Source of the DNA: Pseudomonas alloputida
GTDB lineage: Bacteria > Pseudomonadota > Gammaproteobacteria > Pseudomonadales > Pseudomonadaceae
Length of the DNA stretch: 64,000 nucleotides
Assembly (NCBI RefSeq): GCF_021283545.2
Contig: NZ_CP128540.1
Location: forward strand, 437,501-501,500
Reading direction: 5' to 3'
The first letter of the stretch is position 1. The number at the start of each line of letters is the position of its first letter. Of the stretch, positions 28,436-40,187 are shown in pieces. Under the pieces are notes generated by a model, which was not told the origin of the DNA, made no database searches, and saw only the letters and a list, made by a program, of their open reading frames with translations. Both the position numbers and the translations under genes were made by a program.

Positions 28436-31238
28436 GTTCACGGTAACCTTGAATGCCTTGGTCGAGGAAAGACTCGACCTTGTTGCCAACTACGCCGCCG
28501 AGGCCTTTCAGGACGATCTGAAGGAAGACACCGTGGTCGCCTTTTTCGTTCTGTGGAAGGGCCTGGCTGAAATCGTCGTAGTCGATCCAGTAACGGTTGA
28601 TCAGGCGCAGCTTCCAGCAGCAGTTGTCGTATTCGAAACCACCCATGGCTTCCAGGGTACGGTTGCGGTTGTAGTCATGCTGCCAGCGGGCGATTACGTT
28701 CCACTGCGGCACGATCGGCCAGATGACCGAGAAGTCGTGCTGCTGGATCTTGTAGTAATCCTTGATGTAGTTCGGATCGCCCGGGGTGCCATAGTCACCG
28801 CCGCCCACTTTCCAGGTACCCGTGGTCGAGTCGTAGGCAATGGTGTCGTTACGGTAGCGATAACCGAGGTTGACGATCTTGTTCGGGTTGTCTTCAGGCT
28901 GGTAGTGGAACATCGCGCTGCCCGAGCGGGTGCTGCGGCTGTCCGGGTCCCAGTTGAAGTCCGAATTGAAGCGCCAGTCGCGGTTGAAGTAGTAGTTGTA
29001 CACCAGAGCGTATGGCGATACATCGGACTGCGCGTCCTTGCGGGTGCGGTAGTCGATGCCTGGCAGCTGGACCTTGCGGTCCTTGAAGTAGTAAGCCTGG
29101 CCGATGCTGAAGTTCTGACGCTCGAAGCCGTTCTCCTCGATCCAGCGGGTGGTCACGCCCAGCGACAGCTTGTTCTCGTCGCCGATGCGGTCGGTACCGC
29201 TGAAACGGTTGTCACGGAACAGCGAGTCGTAGCTGAACAGGGTTTCACCCGTGTCGAACAGCGGGATGTCCATCTGGTCCTTGTACGGGACATAGAGGTA
29301 GAACATGCGCGGTTCGAGGGTCTGGCGGTAGTTGGTGCCGAACAACGAGGTGTTGCGGTCGAAATACAGGCCGCTGTCGACGCTGAAAATCGGGATATCG
29401 CGGTTCAGGTTGCTTTTGTAGTCGCCGAACACGTCCAGTGTGTCTGCGTTCGCGCCTGCAATGTCGCCCTTGCCCTTGCTATCCAGGTCAAGGTCGTAAT
29501 GGGTATACATGTACTTCAGCTTCGGCGTGATGTAGCCGTAGCTGGCCTCCATCGGCAGGCTGATGGACGGGGCGACGTTCAGGCGGGTACCGTTGGCACG
29601 CGCTACACCGAAGATGTTTTCATCCAGTCGCCGACCACCTATGCCGTCGGGCTTTAGTCCAGCAGTCAAATCTGGATTACCGTCTTCATCAAAGACGGCA
29701 CTGTCCTTCAGATCACGATCAAAGCGAACAGCTTCAGTCTCGTACCCAAGGTTCAAACCGCCAGGCTGGAACGGCAGCGTACCGTTCAGGGTCAGCTGCG
29801 GCAGGCGATCATACGGCGTGATCTGCGAGATGGTCGCCATCTCGTAGGCATGCACATTCAACCGCGCGGTGTAGCTGTCGCCTCGGTAGGTCAACGCACC
29901 CTGCTGGTTCAGCAGGTCGCGGCTTTCCACGCCAATCTGGTCGGATTCCAGGTCCTGGAAGTAGAACGGGTCGCTGATGTCGGTGTAGTCCACCTCGGTC
30001 ATCAGGCGTTCATCCAGGCCACCCTTGTGCTGCCAGTTGACCATCCAGCGCTGATCTTTGTAATCAGTCTGATCTTTGCGGTCGTCGTTCTTGTCGTTCA
30101 AGTAGGCGCCGCCGAACTGGCCTTCGCTGGAAGGTGTCAGGTAGCGGAACTCGCCTTCCATCAGCAGGCCGCGCTTGGCCATGTAACGCGGGTACAACGT
30201 GGCGTCGTAGTTAGGCGCCAGGTTGAAGTAGTACGGCGTGACCAGCATGAAGCCGGTGTCGCTGCTGGTGCTGAACGAGGGCGGCAGGAAACCGGACTGG
30301 CGACGGTCGTCAATCGGGAAGTAGATGTACGGTGTATAGAACACCGGGAAATCCTTGACCCGAAGCGTAACGTTGGTCGCAGTACCGAAACCGGTGGCCG
30401 GGTTCAGGGTGATGTTGTTGCCCTTCAGCTGCCAGGCGTTGCTGCCCGGTTCGCAGGTGGTGTACGTACCGTCCTTGAGGCGGATGATGGCGTTTTCGCC
30501 ACGCTTGGCGTAAAGGGCACTGCCGCGGATGTGCGACTTGTGCATCACGTATTCGGCGTTGTCGACCTGGGCTTCGCCAGTGTCGAGCTGGATCTGGGCC
30601 TCGTCACCGACCACCAGGGAACCGTTGTCACGGATCTTGACGTTGCCCTTGAGCTCGCCACGGTTTTCGGCCTGGTAGAGGTTGGCCTCGTCGGCTTCGG
30701 CCTGCATGCTGCCCTGGCGCATCACCACGTCACCGGCGAGGGTGGCGATCTGCTGCTCCTGCTGGTACTTGGATACCTTGGCATTGATGTAGGTCGGCGA
30801 CTCGTCCTTCGGCGTGGTGTCGGCCATGCCCGGGCGGGTTGGCTCGATATACGCGCCACCGCAGTACGGGCCGGTTTCAGCCAGCTGCGCGGCGGTGAGC
30901 TTTTCACGCGGCACCCAGTCCAGGTGGCTGTAGTCTTCGCTGCGCGACTTCAGACCACGGCCCTTGGCCTCGGTAACCAGCACGGGCCGGTCCGCAGTTT
31001 CGGCTTCGCCCGCCGCTTCGGTGCCGGAGCTGACGGCTGCACCTTCGTGCACCGGGCGCGGTGGCAAGTTGTTGACTGGGGTTTTGGGCTTGCAGTCCCA
31101 ACCACCGGCGGCGGACACTTGGCAGTCGAACTGTTCGGCTGCCACTACGTATGAGGTGGCCAGAGGTTGCAGGGCCAGCAGACCGCCGGTTACCAGCAAC
31201 GGAAACTTTCTACGAAACGCGGGGGATTTCAATGCCAT
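28416..31238 (-). CDS. lptD: LPS-assembly outer-membrane protein LptD
   Basis: 940 residues from ATG 31238. The start [39 protein letters not shown] is a signal peptide and matches known homologues; the 30 extra residues of the longer frame reach the intron and are rejected. An OstA-like periplasmic domain (about 180-310) precedes the C-terminal beta-barrel. With LptE it inserts lipopolysaccharide into the outer leaflet. An intact group II intron ends 71 bp before the start codon, in the same orientation, so it interrupts the promoter-to-gene region. Confidence 0.96.
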   Translation of the reverse strand: MALKSPAFRRKFPLLVTGGLLALQPLATSYVVAAEQFDCQVSAAGGWDCKPKTPVNNLPPRPVHEGAAVSSGTEAAGEAETADRPVLVTEAKGRGLKSRSEDYSHLDWVPREKLTAAQLAETGPYCGGAYIEPTRPGMADTTPKDESPTYINAKVSKYQQEQQIATLAGDVVMRQGSMQAEADEANLYQAENRGELKGNVKIRDNGSLVVGDEAQIQLDTGEAQVDNAEYVMHKSHIRGSALYAKRGENAIIRLKDGTYTTCEPGSNAWQLKGNNITLNPATGFGTATNVTLRVKDFPVFYTPYIYFPIDDRRQSGFLPPSFSTSSDTGFMLVTPYYFNLAPNYDATLYPRYMAKRGLLMEGEFRYLTPSSEGQFGGAYLNDKNDDRKDQTDYKDQRWMVNWQHKGGLDERLMTEVDYTDISDPFYFQDLESDQIGVESRDLLNQQGALTYRGDSYTARLNVHAYEMATISQITPYDRLPQLTLNGTLPFQPGGLNLGYETEAVRFDRDLKDSAVFDEDGNPDLTAGLKPDGIGGRRLDENIFGVARANGTRLNVAPSISLPMEASYGYITPKLKYMYTHYDLDLDSKGKGDIAGANADTLDVFGDYKSNLNRDIPIFSVDSGLYFDRNTSLFGTNYRQTLEPRMFYLYVPYKDQMDIPLFDTGETLFSYDSLFRDNRFSGTDRIGDENKLSLGVTTRWIEENGFERQNFSIGQAYYFKDRKVQLPGIDYRTRKDAQSDVSPYALVYNYYFNRDWRFNSDFNWDPDSRSTRSGSAMFHYQPEDNPNKIVNLGYRYRNDTIAYDSTTGTWKVGGGDYGTPGDPNYIKDYYKIQQHDFSVIWPIVPQWNVIARWQHDYNRNRTLEAMGGFEYDNCCWKLRLINRYWIDYDDFSQALPQNEKGDHGVFLQIVLKGLGGVVGNKVESFLDQGIQGYREREDQAY

Positions 31239-31308
31239 CTTATTAGTCCGGGCTTCCTGCGTGCCATCTGCCCGCGTGTGGGGCCGCACGCCTCTCGATG
31301 GTCTGAAA

Positions 31309-31383
31309 GTCGGGTGGGAACTGGCCATTGCTGGCCAATTCCCCCCTAAGAACCGTACGTGCGCCTTTCAGCGCATACGGCTC
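31309..31383 (-). ncRNA. Group II intron domains V and VI
   Basis: Domain V (31350-31383) is the canonical 34-nt hairpin GAGCCGTATGCG...CGCACGTACGGTTC with a GAAA-containing loop. Domain VI (31309-31347) folds as GGGAATTGGCCA / TGGCCAGTTCCC with loop GCAA, a bulged branch-point A at 31315 and the end CCCGAC. Domain V overlaps the maturase stop codon. All catalytic elements look intact. Confidence 0.85.
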
Positions 31384-33088
31384 AAGCCTTTACGAAGCTC
31401 CCAGAGGGAGCCGGTTTGCTCACGTGCAGACCACGCGTGTGGAGCTGGTTGTGACAATTGGGGTGCAAGAGTACCCGATTGCCTAGTTCATCGCCACCGC
31501 CCAGAGAGCGGTAAGTGATGTGGTGATCGTGCCACCCCGTTTCCCTAGTAATCGGTTGCCCGCATAGCTGACATAGACCGCTTTGGCTGGAGAATAGGGT
31601 GCCGATCTGTTTCCGGTATTTCAGCTGTTTCAGCATCCGGTCAGTCCTCAGTTTTTCACCCATAGCCTCCATGGTTGGGTCGTAGGGGTTGTAGTCCCCA
31701 CTCACCTTCTTATGTCGCTCGATCGGTGTACTCGCAAGCGTGTACAGCTCGACCTCCCGTTTTGTTCCAGCTTCATCAGTTACCGTGGTGGCGAACACCC
31801 AGTTTCTATCGCCTGAGGATCGGAAATATTTCTTCCTCACCCAATCTAGGGTCTTGTTTGGGTGTCGCCTTTTCGCCCAACGCCAGAGTTTGATAAACAC
31901 CCTGTAATCCATTCGGCTGTACGCCTGCTTCGCGACTACTGGTTGGTGGTACAGCGCCCAGCCTCTCAGTTTCAGGTTGAGCATTCGGATCAGATCCTCC
32001 TGCCTGACCGTCTTATGAGAGTCGATCGCCTCTCTGATCTTGCTGTAGAACGCCTTGACGTTCTTCTTGCTCGGCTTGATCAGTAACGTTCCATCGTATT
32101 TCCGGAAACTCCATCCAAGAAAGTCGAAGCCTTCGTCGATGTGGACGATCCGCGTCTTTTTGAGTGAAAGCCGCAGCCCGCGCGTTGCGAGGAACTGCTC
32201 TACCCAAGGTTTTACTTCATTCTCCAGCACCTCCGGGGAGGTGCCGGTGATTACGAAGTCGTCGGCGTATCGCACCACATTCACCTTCAGCTTCTTCGCC
32301 CTTGTCACCCCCAAGTGTTCCTTGAGGAGTGTTTCCAGACCGTCCAGTGCCAGATTTGCCAGCGTTGGGGAGATAATTCCCCCCTGTGGCGTACCTGCGT
32401 TCGTCGCGTGCAGCTGCCCCTTGTGAATGACTCCAGCTTTTAACCACTGCCGAAGCATCCGTGTATCCGTGGGGGCGTTCCTTAATAGCCATTCGTGGTT
32501 GATGTTGTCGAAGAATCCCTCGATGTCCGCGTCTAATACCCAGCAAGCCGAGGCCCGCTTGGATAGGCACAAGAACAACTGCGCCATCGCATCCGCCGTA
32601 CAGCGTTCGATCCTAAAGCCGTAGCTGTTCGGATCTCCTTGGGTTTCGGCGATGGGAGACAGGGCCAGCATGTACAGCGCTTGCATGGCTCTGTCCGTCA
32701 TGGTCGGTATGCCCAATGGGCGTTCCCGTCCGTCCGACTTTGGGATGTAGACTCGCCGTAGTGGCCGAGCCTTGTATCCCCGCGTCTTCAACTGACCAAC
32801 CGCAATCCATTTTGCGTTGGGTGTATCCCAGAGTTGCTTATCGACTCCCGCCGTGCGGCTCCCCTGATTTTCCGTGACTCTCCGTACAGCCAGGTATCTG
32901 GCCGACTTCGAGCGGGTGAGCATCCGTTGCAGAGATTTGACTCTGCGCCATTTGCCTTCCCGACAAGCCTTCGCAATTCGCATCTGCATTCCCCGGACGT
33001 TCCGCTGGACTCGGCGCCAATCGACGTCGTGCCACTGTTGCGGAGTGTCGGAAAGCGCAGACTCACCTTGCTGGCTGAGCTCTTTCAT
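31382..33088 (-). CDS. ltrA: Group II intron reverse transcriptase/maturase with HNH endonuclease domain
   Basis: 568 residues. The reverse-transcriptase domain (about 70-340) has RRVYIPKSDGRERPLGIPTM, AGTPQGGIISP and the catalytic VRYADDFVI. The maturase X domain follows (LNLKLRGWALYHQP, VFIKLWRWAKRRHP). A C-terminal HNH domain (about 515-560) has CQLCGQP, HDHHITYRSLGG and HPNCHNQLH with all metal ligands. It promotes splicing and retrohoming. No frameshift or stop is seen, so the intron is probably mobile. Confidence 0.97.
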   Translation of the reverse strand: MKELSQQGESALSDTPQQWHDVDWRRVQRNVRGMQMRIAKACREGKWRRVKSLQRMLTRSKSARYLAVRRVTENQGSRTAGVDKQLWDTPNAKWIAVGQLKTRGYKARPLRRVYIPKSDGRERPLGIPTMTDRAMQALYMLALSPIAETQGDPNSYGFRIERCTADAMAQLFLCLSKRASACWVLDADIEGFFDNINHEWLLRNAPTDTRMLRQWLKAGVIHKGQLHATNAGTPQGGIISPTLANLALDGLETLLKEHLGVTRAKKLKVNVVRYADDFVITGTSPEVLENEVKPWVEQFLATRGLRLSLKKTRIVHIDEGFDFLGWSFRKYDGTLLIKPSKKNVKAFYSKIREAIDSHKTVRQEDLIRMLNLKLRGWALYHQPVVAKQAYSRMDYRVFIKLWRWAKRRHPNKTLDWVRKKYFRSSGDRNWVFATTVTDEAGTKREVELYTLASTPIERHKKVSGDYNPYDPTMEAMGEKLRTDRMLKQLKYRKQIGTLFSSQSGLCQLCGQPITRETGWHDHHITYRSLGGGDELGNRVLLHPNCHNQLHTRGLHVSKPAPSGSFVKA

Positions 33089-33737
33089 GCTGCTTTCCTC
33101 TCAAAGTGAAACCACCCGAGCGGAAGGCGCACGTACCCCCTGAGGGGTGCATGCACCCCGTCAGGGTAGGATTATCAAGGGCCAATGAAGCTAGGTCCTG
33201 AGGTTAATGAGACGGTCTCAGTCAGAGTTATTGCAACGAAAGACCACGCAGAAGTCTGCCCGGTTTCCCGTGGGGTGATGTTCCAACCCCTATCCAAGCC
33301 ATTACAGCCTGGCGTTCGCTTTCTCTGCGATCCCATACCCGCACCGCCAACAGTGTTCCTTACGGTTCACCTGCCCAAAGGGCAGCGATACGGGCTTACC
33401 ACGTTCCCTCTCTGTCACACGACTGGGTTAGGCCCCGCCTTTTCACCGGAGGTTCTGATGGCGACGTATCCCCACATCCCACAGGGATATCCAACCTCGT
33501 ACCATTTTGGTTCATGCCTAACAGCAGTTTTGGCATGGTTATCCTTACGGTGTTTATCAGCGATTCACTTGTGTTGGCCGTACCAGCCAGCCTAGCGCCT
33601 CAACCCGGTACTGCTCCGAGTCTCTGCATTCCTCCTCGCGGAAGAGATGCACCCATATGGGGGCTACGTTGTCTGACGGGCTTCACACACCACCGTTGCC
33701 AGTGATGCATGCCGTCGTAGGCTACCGTTGGTCGCAC

Positions 33738-34151
33738 AACGAGTCCGCTACTGCTCCATAGAGGCGGCAGTTGGACAATGACAGACAGAGCTTTCGCTCA
33801 TGCCTCCTGAAAGACCGAACCAAGACAGCAAGATAGCCGTTGGTCGGAAAGTAGATGCCTCCTGGTTCAAAATGAGCAGGAGGAGACCCCTGCGGGGGTC
33901 AGATCCCCCGCTTGGGTTGGTATGTAGAGGGCTCTCCAAAACCGGATGTTGCTGGTTTTGCGGTCGTGCTACCGAGAGCTGAACGACCTTGGGTTTTGCC
34001 ATCCGCCGCAGCGGTAAGTTCTTGAAGGCAATGAACTTCTGGGCTGGTTTTGTTTCTTGGGGATGGATACCCAAGTATTCGATTTCCTCCCGGAAATCCC
34101 ATCAAGCTGACCATACAGCTTGGTGGAGGAGACACGCTACGCGTGTCGCAC
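33738..34151 (-). other. Strongly structured noncoding segment upstream of the intron
   Basis: No convincing gene. On the minus strand it has a run of consecutive perfect hairpins at 34131-34147, 34104-34121, 34081-34098 and 34056-34075. Two more are at 33892-33911 (GCGGGGG/CCCCCGC) and 33788-33799 (GAGC-GAAA-GCTC tetraloop). It begins with GTGCGAC at 34151, the same heptamer as the intron 5' end. It could be an lptD leader RNA, a remnant of another group II intron or another structured RNA. Confidence 0.5.
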
Positions 34152-34211
34152 AAGATGCTGGATAATAAAGCATGACCCGCTTGACGGCTAGGGCCGTCGG
34201 AGACCCTTGCA

Positions 34212-35899
<1,688 letters not shown>

Positions 35900-35900
35900 C

Positions 35901-36668
35901 ATGTGGTGGCCAGGCACGGTGATAGGCGTGGGTGCCGGCTTTGCCGTTGCGAGCATACCGGGTGCCTTGCTCGGTGCGTTGCTTGGGCAGGCCATCGACC
36001 GCCGGCTGCGCTTGCAAGGCTGGGAAGACATGCGCGAACGCCTGGGTGGGCGCCCTGCATTACGCGACGACGAGTTGTTGTTCGTGATGCTCGGGCGCCT
36101 GGCCAAGTGCGATGGCCGGGTAGCCGAGCAGCATATCCAGCAGGCGCGTCAGGAGATGGTGCGCCTGGACCTGGCCGAGGCAGCCCGGTTGCGCGCCATC
36201 AATGCGTTCAACCGTGGCAAGGCGGGCAAGGACCGGCTTGGCGGGCACCTGCGGCGCATCAGTCAGCAGCCCCACGCGGCGGAAGGTACCTTGCGGGCCT
36301 GTTGGCGCATGGTCTGGGCTGACGGCAAGATGGGCAACAAGGAGCGTGAGTTGCTGCTGGACTGGGGGCAGAAGCTGGGCATGAGCCGGCGCCAGGTGCA
36401 GGCCATGTCCCTGGAGTACGAGCCGCGCAAGGCCACGGGAGCAGAAAGCGTGCCCATGACCTACGCGGCAGCGTTGCGCTTGCTGGCGGTGGACGCAGAC
36501 ACCGACACCGATAAGGTCAAGCAGGCGTATCGTCGGCTTGTCAGCCGGCATCACCCGGACAAGCTGGCAGGTACCGGTGCCAGCGAGGCGCAGGTGCGTG
36601 AAGCAACCGCGCGTACCCGTGAGTTGCACCAGGCCTATGCCATGATCCGCAAGCGGCGCGGCCTTTGA
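35901..36668 (+). CDS. djlA: DjlA-like membrane-anchored co-chaperone
   Basis: 255 residues from ATG 35901, next to the murU stop (the frame opening at 35883 lies inside murU). An N-terminal Gly-rich membrane segment (TVIGVGAGFAVASIPGALLGALLGQAID), a TerB-like middle domain (about 50-170) and a C-terminal J domain with the HPD motif (RLVSRHHPDKL) are in the DjlA order. It stimulates DnaK at the inner membrane and is linked to envelope stress signalling. It is probably co-transcribed with amgK-murU. Confidence 0.92.
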   Translation: MWWPGTVIGVGAGFAVASIPGALLGALLGQAIDRRLRLQGWEDMRERLGGRPALRDDELLFVMLGRLAKCDGRVAEQHIQQARQEMVRLDLAEAARLRAINAFNRGKAGKDRLGGHLRRISQQPHAAEGTLRACWRMVWADGKMGNKERELLLDWGQKLGMSRRQVQAMSLEYEPRKATGAESVPMTYAAALRLLAVDADTDTDKVKQAYRRLVSRHHPDKLAGTGASEAQVREATARTRELHQAYAMIRKRRGL

Positions 36669-36695
36669 CGCCCCGCCACAGGGATCAAGCCTGAC

Positions 36696-37694
36696 TCAGC
36701 CCTGAGGGCTCATCCACCCCCGCACCCGGCGGAACAATTGCTCTTGTTCCGCCGCTTTGTTTGCTGGCATGGCAATCAATGACAATTGTCGGTACTGGCT
36801 ATCCTTCTGCCGTTTGCTGGCCTGCAGCCGTTGCTGGGCTGCGTTGCGGTCAGCGCTGCGGGTGGCGTAGTAGATATCGGCCGTGGGTACCTTCAAGGTT
36901 GGGGCCAGGCTTTCCAGGTCCTGCTCCACCCGTGCAGGGGTCTGTGCAGCGACCATCACCAGTTTTTGTACCTGTGGTGGCTGCTTCTCGCTCAGGTAGC
37001 GCGCCGCCCAATACGCACCGCTACCATGGCCGATCAGTACGATGCTGCGGGCGTTGTGTTGCTGGGCGAACGCCACGGCGGCATCCAGGCGGGCGAAGAT
37101 GCGTTCGGCATCTGCCGGGTCGGCCTGCTCGCTGGCTTGTTCGGCATCGGTGCTTTCTGCTGTGTCGGCATCGGCTGCGGTGGCTTGGGCCACGTTGGCG
37201 TTGGCGTCGGCCGGCACGTCCTTGGCCGGTGCGCTTTCGCCTTTGTCTGGCGCAGGCGCTGCCGGTGGTGTGGCTTCGACCCGCGCTTGCGGGCTGTCTG
37301 CGAGCAGGTCGGGCAGGCTGACGCTCAGGCTGTGCCAGCCGATATCAGGGAATTTTTGCCGCAGTGGGCCGACTGCATTTGGCCAGTCGGCCGTTTCGCC
37401 TGCACCAGGGACAATGATCACCGCCCCTTGCGGATCGTTGTCGTTGGCCGGCTTCCACAGGGCCAGGAAGCTGTCGGCACCGGCCTGCAGGGTCTGCTGC
37501 TCAGCCTTGGGCAGCAGCCGTTCCAGCGCCAGTGCATCCTCCTGGCTGCGTTCCAGCAAGGGTGGGCGTGGGGCCTCGGCAGCCGGTGCCATGGCATTTG
37601 CAGGTGGTTTTTCGGCATCGGCGGCCAGGGCGCCGAGTGGAAGGACCGAGGCCAGGCAGCACATTGCCAGCGTCGTGCGATAAAGTGTGGACAT
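36696..37694 (-). CDS. DUF3530 family alpha/beta-hydrolase-like periplasmic protein
   Basis: 332 residues with a signal peptide (MSTLYRTTLAMCCLASVLPLGALAADA). The segments GAVIIVPGAGETADWP and SIVLIGHGSGAYWAARYL, the latter with a nucleophile-elbow-like GHGSG, match the DUF3530 alpha/beta hydrolase fold. Between them lies an Ala/Asp/Glu-rich low-complexity insert (about 140-200). Substrate unknown. It is convergent with djlA and divergent from the sensor kinase. Confidence 0.8.
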   Translation of the reverse strand: MSTLYRTTLAMCCLASVLPLGALAADAEKPPANAMAPAAEAPRPPLLERSQEDALALERLLPKAEQQTLQAGADSFLALWKPANDNDPQGAVIIVPGAGETADWPNAVGPLRQKFPDIGWHSLSVSLPDLLADSPQARVEATPPAAPAPDKGESAPAKDVPADANANVAQATAADADTAESTDAEQASEQADPADAERIFARLDAAVAFAQQHNARSIVLIGHGSGAYWAARYLSEKQPPQVQKLVMVAAQTPARVEQDLESLAPTLKVPTADIYYATRSADRNAAQQRLQASKRQKDSQYRQLSLIAMPANKAAEQEQLFRRVRGWMSPQG

Positions 37695-37745
37695 GAGTCA
37701 ACCCAAGGCCAGAATGAAACCGGCAGCCTAATAGTATTTGCCCGT

Positions 37746-37768
37746 GACGGCCATGCTGCATGGCCGTC
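37746..37768. promoter_or_regulatory. Perfect inverted repeat before the sensor-kinase gene
   Basis: GACGGCCATG-CTG-CATGGCCGTC: 10-bp perfect arms with a 3-base loop, 22 bp before the sensor-kinase ATG and 52 bp before the divergent DUF3530 start. It could be an operator or an mRNA hairpin near the ribosome binding region. Confidence 0.5.
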
Positions 37769-37789
37769 TTTGCCAAGTCGAGCGTATAG

Positions 37790-40177
37790 ATGAAGCGAGT
37801 GCGTCGCCTGTTGGTTATCGGCTGCTTGTGGCTGCCCTTGATTGCCTGGGCCAAGCCCGAGGCGCTGCCCTCTGTGGTGCTGGAGCCTGACCAGCAGCAG
37901 TGGCTGGACACCCACCGCAGCCTGCGTGTCGGCCTGGTGTTGCAGGCGCCCTACGCCCAGTTCGACCGGCGTCTGCAGCAACTGTACGGGGCCAATGTGG
38001 AACTGGTGAATAGCCTGGCGCAGACGCTGCGACTGGACCTCACCTGGCGTAACTTCACTGACCAGGGCAGTTTGGAACATGCCCTGCAGAGCGGCGAAAT
38101 CGACTTCGCCCCTGGCCTTACCCAGACGCCGGCCAGCCTGCGCCTGTGGCTATTCAGCGACCCGTACATGCGCGTGCCACAGCTGGTGGTGGGGCCGCGC
38201 ACCGGGGCCATGGCCGTGGAACTGGAAAAGCTTGAAGCCGAGCAACGCGTGGCGGTGCGCATGCCCAGCCCGCTGGCGGATTACCTGCGCGGCAACTACG
38301 GCAACCTCAACCTGCAGGGGGTGCCCGACGATCGTGAGGCCTTGCAACTGGTGGTAGGTGGCCAGGCCAGTTTCGCCGTGCTGGATGAAGCGCAGCTCAG
38401 CCGCCTGTCGCGCGAGAGCGAGTTCGGTGAGCTGGCGGTGGTCGGCGATATTGGCCTGCCGCAACTGTTGCGTATCGGTTCGCGGCGCGACTGGCCGATG
38501 CTGGCCGATGTACTTGAACGTGGCTTGCAGGCCGTGCCGGCCAAGGAGCTGGAGCAACTGCATCAGCGCTGGTTGCAGCCGAAATACCCGCGCCTGAGCG
38601 AGTCGCCGGGCTTCTGGCAGAACATGGCCTTGTTGTTCGGTCTGTTGCTGTTGTGTGCCTTGGCCACGCTGGTGTGGCAACGCCGTCAGCAGCGCCAGCT
38701 GGAGCGCAGCCTGTTGGCCGCGCGAGAAAGCCTTGTTGAGCGCCAGGTGCGCGAAGAGGCGTTGCGGCTGAGCCAGTTCGCCATCGATCAGAGCACCGTG
38801 GGTATCCTCTGGGTCAACTGGGACAGCCATGTGCGTTACGCCAACCATGCCGCCGAGCGCATGTTGGGCTACAGCGAAGGGGCGTTGCTGGAGCGGCCGC
38901 TAAGCGACTTCGAGCCAAGCCTGAACATGGACCGTTGGCTAGAGCTGTGGAAGGGTGCGCGGACAGGGGCGGGGGGTGTCGGTCAGTTTGAGACGCAATG
39001 CCGGCGGGCTGATCAAAGCTTGCTACCCGTGGAGCTGTCGCTGAGCTTTCTGCGCTTTCGTGATTCCGAATATCTGGTGGTCTACCTCGCCGATGTCACC
39101 GAGCGCCACCGTGCCTTGGCGGCCCTTCGCGAAAGCGAGGCGCGGCTTAAGGGCATTGCTGGCAACGTACCAGGGTTGGTGTTTCGCCTGGAGCGTGACC
39201 CGGCCGAGGGCGATCTGGAGTTCCCCTATATCAGTGAGGGTAGCGAGGCTTTGGTGGGTTATGCACCCAGCGAGATCCAGCACCCGCAGATGGGCCTGCG
39301 CAACCTGGTGCACCCCGAGGACCGTGCTGATTATCACAGGGTGCAGGACCTGGCCCTGGCCAGCGACCAGGACTGGTCCTGGCAGGGGCGCATCCTCACC
39401 CGGCAGGGCGAACAGCGCTGGGCCGATATCAAGGCCAGCGCCCGGCATCTGGGCAACGGCCAGGTAGTGTGGGACGGTGTAGTCTGGGACATCACACAGG
39501 GCAAGCGGGCCGAGCTGGCGCTGGCGAAGTCCCAGGAGCAGCTGCGCGAACTCTCGGCCCACCTGGAGAGCGTGCGTGAAGAGGAAAAAGCCCGTATCGC
39601 CCGGGAAGTGCATGATGAACTGGGGCAGATGCTGACCGTGCTCAAGCTGGAAGTGTCGATGTGCGAGCTGGCCTATGCCGAGCTGGACCCTGGCCTGAAT
39701 GATCGCCTGGCGAGCATGAAACGCCTGATCGCCCAGTTGTTCCAGTTGGTACGCGATGTCGCCACTGCCTTGCGTCCGCCGATCCTCGATGCCGGCATTG
39801 CCTCGGCCATCGAATGGCAGGCGCGGCGTTTCGAGGCACGTACGCAAATCCCCTGTCTGGTGCAAGTACCCGATAATCTGCCAGCATTGAGTGATGCCAA
39901 GGCCACCGGGCTGTTTCGTATCCTCCAGGAGGCGCTGACCAATGTGATGCGTCACGCCCAGGCGCACAGCGTAGAGATTGAGCTGGTACGTGAGGGCGGA
40001 CAGTTGCGCATGACGGTCAGTGATGATGGCCAAGGCTTTTGCCGCGAGCAGACCCGGCCCACCTCATTTGGCCTGGTGGGTGTGCGCGAGCGGGTGCTGA
40101 TGCTGGGGGGGAGCATGACGCTGGAAAGCGAGCCGGGCGAAGGCACCAGCCTGAGTGTGGCCATTCCGTTGGAGTAG
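37790..40177 (+). CDS. agtS: AgtS-like hybrid-input sensor histidine kinase (SBP, PAS, HisKA_3)
   Basis: 795 residues. Signal sequence, periplasmic SBP_bac_3-type domain (about 45-270), membrane helix (about 285-305), two PAS domains (about 325-590), dimerisation/phosphoacceptor box KARIAREVHDELGQMLTVLKLEV and an ATPase domain (DDGQGF, GLVGVRERVLMLGG). The order kinase, NarL-type regulator, ABC transporter, rpe matches P. aeruginosa PA0600-PA0607. There AgtSR controls uptake of 4-aminobutyrate and delta-aminovalerate. The periplasmic domain probably binds the ligand directly. The gene symbol rests on synteny. Confidence 0.75.
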   Translation: MKRVRRLLVIGCLWLPLIAWAKPEALPSVVLEPDQQQWLDTHRSLRVGLVLQAPYAQFDRRLQQLYGANVELVNSLAQTLRLDLTWRNFTDQGSLEHALQSGEIDFAPGLTQTPASLRLWLFSDPYMRVPQLVVGPRTGAMAVELEKLEAEQRVAVRMPSPLADYLRGNYGNLNLQGVPDDREALQLVVGGQASFAVLDEAQLSRLSRESEFGELAVVGDIGLPQLLRIGSRRDWPMLADVLERGLQAVPAKELEQLHQRWLQPKYPRLSESPGFWQNMALLFGLLLLCALATLVWQRRQQRQLERSLLAARESLVERQVREEALRLSQFAIDQSTVGILWVNWDSHVRYANHAAERMLGYSEGALLERPLSDFEPSLNMDRWLELWKGARTGAGGVGQFETQCRRADQSLLPVELSLSFLRFRDSEYLVVYLADVTERHRALAALRESEARLKGIAGNVPGLVFRLERDPAEGDLEFPYISEGSEALVGYAPSEIQHPQMGLRNLVHPEDRADYHRVQDLALASDQDWSWQGRILTRQGEQRWADIKASARHLGNGQVVWDGVVWDITQGKRAELALAKSQEQLRELSAHLESVREEEKARIAREVHDELGQMLTVLKLEVSMCELAYAELDPGLNDRLASMKRLIAQLFQLVRDVATALRPPILDAGIASAIEWQARRFEARTQIPCLVQVPDNLPALSDAKATGLFRILQEALTNVMRHAQAHSVEIELVREGGQLRMTVSDDGQGFCREQTRPTSFGLVGVRERVLMLGGSMTLESEPGEGTSLSVAIPLE

Positions 40178-40187
40178 GAGAGCAATC

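Larger units (their letters stand above)
31309..33737 (-). mobile_element. Group II intron with maturase ORF
   Basis: The 3' end is well supported: domain V (31350-31383), a domain VI hairpin with a bulged A seven bases from the end, and terminal GAC at 31309. The 5' end is placed at GTGCG (33737-33733). Just after it, CCAAC and AGCC can pair with GTTGG and GGCT near 33280-33300 as the base of domain I, giving 2429 nt, a normal length. A second GTGCGAC at 34151 would give 2843 nt and cannot be fully excluded. The intron is in the lptD direction, so it could splice out of an lptD leader transcript. Confidence 0.8.

Noticed and set aside
31309..34151. Intron 5' end at 34151 (2843 nt)
   Set aside because: GTGCGAC at 34151 opens a local hairpin, whereas the copy at 33737 is followed by bases that pair with the end of domain I and gives a normal length. 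It remains a less likely alternative.
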